A program made the position numbers and the translations under genes. A stretch of 8,516 nucleotides of DNA from Clostridia bacterium (lineage in GTDB: Bacteria > Bacillota > Clostridia > UBA1381), in assembly GCA_017380475.1 (NCBI GenBank), contig JAFODX010000163.1:1-8516 (forward strand), given 5' to 3'. Positions 5,905 to 8,516 of the stretch are shown in pieces (position 1 is the first letter of the stretch; every line of letters begins with the position of its first letter). The notes under the pieces are model-generated. The model was not told where the DNA came from, made no database searches, and worked only from the letters and a program-made list of their open reading frames with translations.

Positions 5905-6900
5905 TTATTTTGCCTGTGCCTGAACTGATGTTATTGCAACTACACCTGCTATATCTTCTGCTGTACAACCTCTTGAAAGGTCATTGACCGGTGCTGCGAT
6001 ACCCTGAAGAATCGGACCGTAAGCCTCAGCCTTTGCAAGACGCTGAACTAGCTTGTAACCTATATTACCTGCGTTAAGGTCGGGGAATATAAGTACGTTT
6101 GCACTTCCGGCAACCTTTGATTCGGGAGCTTTCTGCTTGCCTACGCTTGCATCAATTGCCGCATCAAGCTGGAGTTCACCGTCAAGTGCGAGCTCCGGAG
6201 CCTTTTCCTTTGCGAGTTTTGTAGCTTCCTGAACCTTTGTTACAAGGTCATGCTTTGCACTGCCGTATGTAGAATATGAAAGCATTGCAACCTTCGGCTC
6301 TGTGCCGACAAGTGCCTCAAATGATGCAGCTGATGAAATTGCGATTTCTGCAAGTTCCTCTGCTGTGGGGTCCTGATTAAGACCGCTGTCACCGAATACG
6401 AATGTACCGTTCTCACCGTATTCACAGTCAGGAACATTCATAATGAAGAATGCAGAAACAATCTTTGTGTTCGGTGCAGTTTTAAGAATCTGCAATGACG
6501 GTCTTATAACGTTTGCTGATGAATTTACAGCACCTGCAACCATACCGTCAACTTTACCTGTCTTAACCATCATAACACCGTAGTAAAGTGCATCTTTAAC
6601 TGTTTCACGTGCCTGGTCAAGTGTTACGCCCTTGCTCTTTCTTAGCTCTGCAAAAATCTCTGCAAATTCCTCGTTACCGCATGAGGGGTCAATAATCTCG
6701 ATACCGCTTATATCAGCACCCTCATCATTTGCCATTGCGTTGATTTTGTCTGGGTTACCCAAAAGAATTGTCTTTGCATAGCCTTCTGCTTTAACCATAG
6801 CAGCAGCCTTTATTGTTCTTATATCCTCACCTTCGGGGAGAACAATCGTTTTAAGGTTGGCTTTTGCTTTTGCCTTTAAGCCGTCAATAAATGTACCCAT
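5905..6900 (-). CDS. pta: Phosphate acetyltransferase
   Basis: A 331-residue cytoplasmic enzyme, the short single-domain form. It converts acetyl-CoA and phosphate into acetyl phosphate for the acetate kinase encoded next. Signatures are TIVLPEGEDIRTI at the N-terminus, VDGMVAGAVNSSANVIRP, GDSGLNQDPTAEELA, DGELQLDAA, LIFPDLNAGNIGYKLVQR and PVNDLSRGCTAEDI. Ser309, Arg310 and Asp316 fall exactly where the active-site residues of the Methanosarcina enzyme lie. A consensus promoter precedes it. AAAGGAG is 12 bases from the ATG, longer than usual, but no closer start exists in frame. The order pta-ackA with a 99-base gap is the common clostridial operon. Confidence 0.98.
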   Translation of the reverse strand: MGTFIDGLKAKAKANLKTIVLPEGEDIRTIKAAAMVKAEGYAKTILLGNPDKINAMANDEGADISGIEIIDPSCGNEEFAEIFAELRKSKGVTLDQARETVKDALYYGVMMVKTGKVDGMVAGAVNSSANVIRPSLQILKTAPNTKIVSAFFIMNVPDCEYGENGTFVFGDSGLNQDPTAEELAEIAISSAASFEALVGTEPKVAMLSYSTYGSAKHDLVTKVQEATKLAKEKAPELALDGELQLDAAIDASVGKQKAPESKVAGSANVLIFPDLNAGNIGYKLVQRLAKAEAYGPILQGIAAPVNDLSRGCTAEDIAGVVAITSVQAQAK

Positions 6901-6937
6901 TATTAAAAAAATCTCCTTTGTAAATATTTATAAAATA

Positions 6938-6966
6938 ATTATACACCAATAATTTGGAAATTTCAA
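6938..6966 (-). promoter_or_regulatory. SigA promoter of the pta-ackA operon
   Basis: Minus-strand TTGAAA (6966-6961), a 17-base spacer and a perfect TATAAT (6943-6938). The predicted leader is about 30 bases. I see no catabolite-response (cre-like) site next to it. Confidence 0.88.
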
Positions 6967-6976
6967 GGCTTATTCC

Positions 6977-6996
6977 AAAAAATATCAGTATTTTTT
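6977..6996. terminator. Weak all-A/T hairpin after the DUF4097-like gene
   Basis: AAAAAATA (6977-6984) and TATTTTTT (6989-6996) are perfect 8-bp arms around TCAG. On the minus strand this directly follows the stop codon of the gene at 6995-7552 and ends in T6. With no G-C pair it would be a leaky terminator, so some read-through into pta is possible. Confidence 0.4.
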
Positions 6997-7552
6997 ACGT
7001 GTTTATATTGACATCGCCCATACCGCATATAACATTGATCTTGCGGTTGCCGTTATTACATTCAAACTTCTTTGGAATGACAGACGAATTAAGTGTCACT
7101 TTACCCATTCCGCACTGTGATTTTATACTGTAGCTTCCTCTTGTGAGTCTTAAATCTAGTGTACCGTAACCGCAGTCAATGTTTGTGGACTGCGAGTCTG
7201 TCAAAATACGCAGATTTGAATGTGCGATTGATATGTACAGATTCTCTGAGGTTACAGTATCTGATTCCGCTGATGCGTTTTTCAGATTAAATTCCATATT
7301 TTCACAATCGGTCTTACATAGGTTTAATGCACCGTCCGTCAGGTTAATCTGAAAATTTGTAAAAGCACGGAGAAACGGGAGGGTTATCACTGTTTTTGCA
7401 TATTTCCCGTGATACGGGTCGCTCACAACGTGCCACACACCATCTTTTTCGTAAACAAGGTGATTTAAGCAATCGCTTGTAACTGAAAAATCCTCTCCCT
7501 GTGTGATTTCAAAATCACCGCCCGAAAGCTCAAGTTTGATTGAGTTAATCAT
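6995..7552 (-). CDS. DUF4097-like beta-strand repeat protein
   Basis: A 185-residue protein rich in short beta strands with no signal peptide and no membrane helix, so it appears cytoplasmic. The C-terminal third has the alternating small and hydrophobic pattern seen in DUF4097-type (adhesin-like, single-stranded beta-helix) proteins: CGYGTLDLRLTRGSYSIKS, CGMGKVTLNSS and ICGMGDVNI, the last very typical of the family's end. Conserved GMG turns recur about every 45 residues. Function is unknown; relatives often occur with envelope-stress or two-component genes, none of which is here. Its ATG overlaps the end of the hydrolase gene by eight bases (ATGATTAA), with AAAGGA 11 bases upstream, so translation is coupled to the hydrolase. 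Confidence 0.7.
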   Translation of the reverse strand: MINSIKLELSGGDFEITQGEDFSVTSDCLNHLVYEKDGVWHVVSDPYHGKYAKTVITLPFLRAFTNFQINLTDGALNLCKTDCENMEFNLKNASAESDTVTSENLYISIAHSNLRILTDSQSTNIDCGYGTLDLRLTRGSYSIKSQCGMGKVTLNSSVIPKKFECNNGNRKINVICGMGDVNINT

Positions 7553-8426
7553 TAGCCTGTATTTCCTTTATAAGATTTTTGAAATAGTGTTCAAAACCGT
7601 TGTCATTGGGGTGCAGATATAAATCACCGAAATGTTTTTCTTCGTGGGGGACTAAATCCCAGCCGTGAACCACTTTTATATTATCGAAATCTGCACAGAT
7701 ATTACTGATGATACGGTCAACGTCTGCAACATCGCCGAACTTGTATTTTTTACCACGCAGTGTGGTCCATATCGGGGTGATGACATAAATAGGTGTGTTT
7801 TTGTATTTTTGTGCAAGTACGGAAATGAACCCTTTGCAGTTCTTTGTAAATTCCTCCTGTGTATATACGGTATAATCGTTTATGCCGTATGCAACCGTTA
7901 TAAGGTCTGCATCTATAATCTCAGCGGTTTCTGCGATTTCACGTTTAAAACATTCACCGCCGATACCTTTGTTTATAAGCTCGGCATCAAGTGCGGCTGA
8001 CAATCTCATTGCATATGTGTTTACGGGATGGAGTGAATCGTACCCCTGCGTAATTGAATCACCGAACGCAAGCATAAGTTTTGACTTTTTTACGGGTTTT
8101 ATGAATGTAGCATTTGCAAGTTCAATATCTGTGATACGGCAAATCTTTGAATGGGGAAGAACAATGCGGATGTTCTTTTCACCTGACGGAAAATTGAACT
8201 TGCCGTCAAAGCTGCCGATTGTGTATTCTTCGTTTGCATAATCGCCGACACAGTCTTCGTCTTTGATATTTTGTATACTTCCTGCAAATTCACCGTCACA
8301 GAAAACATCAACTGCGAAAAAACTTCTCGGTGTATCTTCTCTTAAGATATCGACCGAAAGATTTAATGCCGTTGCATCTGTTTGAAAGTTCAGTTCGATT
8401 CCTGCAGTGCATTTTGCATTGCTTTT
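7545..8426 (-). CDS. SGNH/GDSL-family hydrolase, 5'-truncated or broken
   Basis: The frame is open from 8426 for 293 residues, but the first ATG is residue 118 (8075), inside the catalytic domain and without a ribosome site. Residues about 5-115 form a beta-sandwich-like domain (CTAGIELNFQTDA, FFAVDVFCDGEF, FPSGEKNIRIVLPH), as found in front of this hydrolase type. The catalytic part shows FGDSITQG (Ser124), NKGIGGE, VAYGINDY and LYLHPNDNGFEHY with the Asp/His pair, so all four SGNH blocks are intact. Activity is likely deacetylation or esterase action on carbohydrates, by family only. Two TAA codons (8432-8427) stand just upstream and the sequence before them is A/T-only, so the true N-terminus is absent. 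It is a remnant, or the window joins unrelated DNA here. It overlaps the DUF4097-like gene. Confidence 0.75.
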   Translation of the reverse strand, partial: KSNAKCTAGIELNFQTDATALNLSVDILREDTPRSFFAVDVFCDGEFAGSIQNIKDEDCVGDYANEEYTIGSFDGKFNFPSGEKNIRIVLPHSKICRITDIELANATFIKPVKKSKLMLAFGDSITQGYDSLHPVNTYAMRLSAALDAELINKGIGGECFKREIAETAEIIDADLITVAYGINDYTVYTQEEFTKNCKGFISVLAQKYKNTPIYVITPIWTTLRGKKYKFGDVADVDRIISNICADFDNIKVVHGWDLVPHEEKHFGDLYLHPNDNGFEHYFKNLIKEIQAND

Positions 8427-8428
8427 TT
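8404..8428 (+). terminator. Terminator-like hairpin at the broken 5' edge of the hydrolase
   Basis: GCAGTGCA (8404-8411) pairs with TGCATTGC (8415-8422), with one G-T pair and loop TTT, and T6 follows (8423-8428). It reads as a plus-strand intrinsic terminator. The arms are also codons of the hydrolase remnant on the other strand, so chance symmetry is possible. Confidence 0.4.
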
Positions 8429-8516
8429 ATTACAATATTTTAATTATAAAAATAATTAATAATATAAAAAAAGGATTTATTTTATCCTTTTTTATTTATT
8501 TAATTTTATTGATAAT
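8423..8516. other. Extremely A/T-rich noncoding tail
   Basis: From 8423 to the end only a handful of bases are G or C, against roughly 40 percent GC by eye elsewhere. No frame is coding. It begins exactly where the hydrolase frame breaks and contains a small symmetrical hairpin. It could be an intergenic spacer next to an insertion or deletion, or a sequence edge. Confidence 0.7.
8466..8494. terminator. Symmetric A/T-rich hairpin, possible bidirectional terminator
   Basis: AAAAAAGGAT and ATCCTTTTTT are perfect arms (8467-8476 and 8484-8493) around a seven-base loop. Each strand ends in a T run, so it could stop transcription both ways. Only two G-C pairs support it. Confidence 0.45.

Noticed and set aside
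5786..5968. Small minus-strand frame bridging the end of pta and the start of ackA
   Set aside because: It overlaps both genes out of frame, contains the palindrome, and shows no ribosome site or protein-like pattern.
6901..6994. cre (CcpA) site or riboswitch upstream of pta
   Set aside because: No sequence close to the cre consensus and no structured leader is visible; the predicted leader is about 30 bases.
7545..8075. ATG at 8075 as the true hydrolase start (176 residues)
   Set aside because: It lies three residues before the GDS motif inside the first core strand, has no ribosome site, and coherent protein sequence continues upstream in the same frame.
8385..8410. tRNA 3'-end or attachment-site lookalike (CAGTTCGATTCCTGC on the plus strand)
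   Set aside because: The TTCGATTC resembles a T-loop, but the flanking bases do not form a 5-bp T-stem and no acceptor or anticodon arm fits. The same bases encode the conserved AGIELNF segment of the hydrolase.

Overview
The window looks like a stretch of chromosome from a spore-forming, fermentative Clostridia bacterium of low to moderate GC. An Oscillospirales/Ruminococcaceae-like lineage is my guess, not something the sequence proves. The reasons are an uninterrupted sporulation sigma factor sigK, a pta-ackA acetate/ATP module, a secreted protein with copper-amine-oxidase-N-like 'stalk' repeats, AAAGGAG ribosome sites and consensus -35/-10 promoters. I see no tRNA, rRNA, CRISPR array, transposase or phage gene. 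Most of the window is ordinary housekeeping DNA, and I did not find a clearly new biological system.

Left part (1-2280): the 3' end of malQ (4-alpha-glucanotransferase) ends at a terminator. A control region follows with two Spo0A-box-like heptamers 10 bp apart and an inverted repeat lying on the -35 of a strong promoter. It drives two tiny Xre-type HTH proteins. A strong hairpin separates these from a convergent free-standing PTS EIIA(Glc)-type gene. That gene has its own promoter and is divergent from sigK, which keeps a hydrophobic pro-sequence-like N-terminus.

Middle part (2281-4602): rmuC has its own promoter and ends in a terminator whose 5' arm encodes its last residues. It is convergent with a secreted two-repeat stalk-domain protein, whose consensus promoter sits directly behind the ackA terminator.

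Right part (4603-8516, all minus strand): pta then ackA convert acetyl-CoA to acetate with ATP gain. They have a consensus promoter before pta and a 34-bp near-palindrome between the genes. Upstream lies a translationally overlapped pair: a GDSL/SGNH hydrolase and a DUF4097-like beta-repeat protein. The hydrolase frame is open well upstream of its only ATG, into a recognisable N-terminal domain, but runs into two stop codons at an abrupt change to almost pure A/T sequence with two hairpins. Its 5' end is therefore missing or displaced. This broken edge and the small regulatory sites near 305-410 and 5849-5882 are the items most worth a second look.
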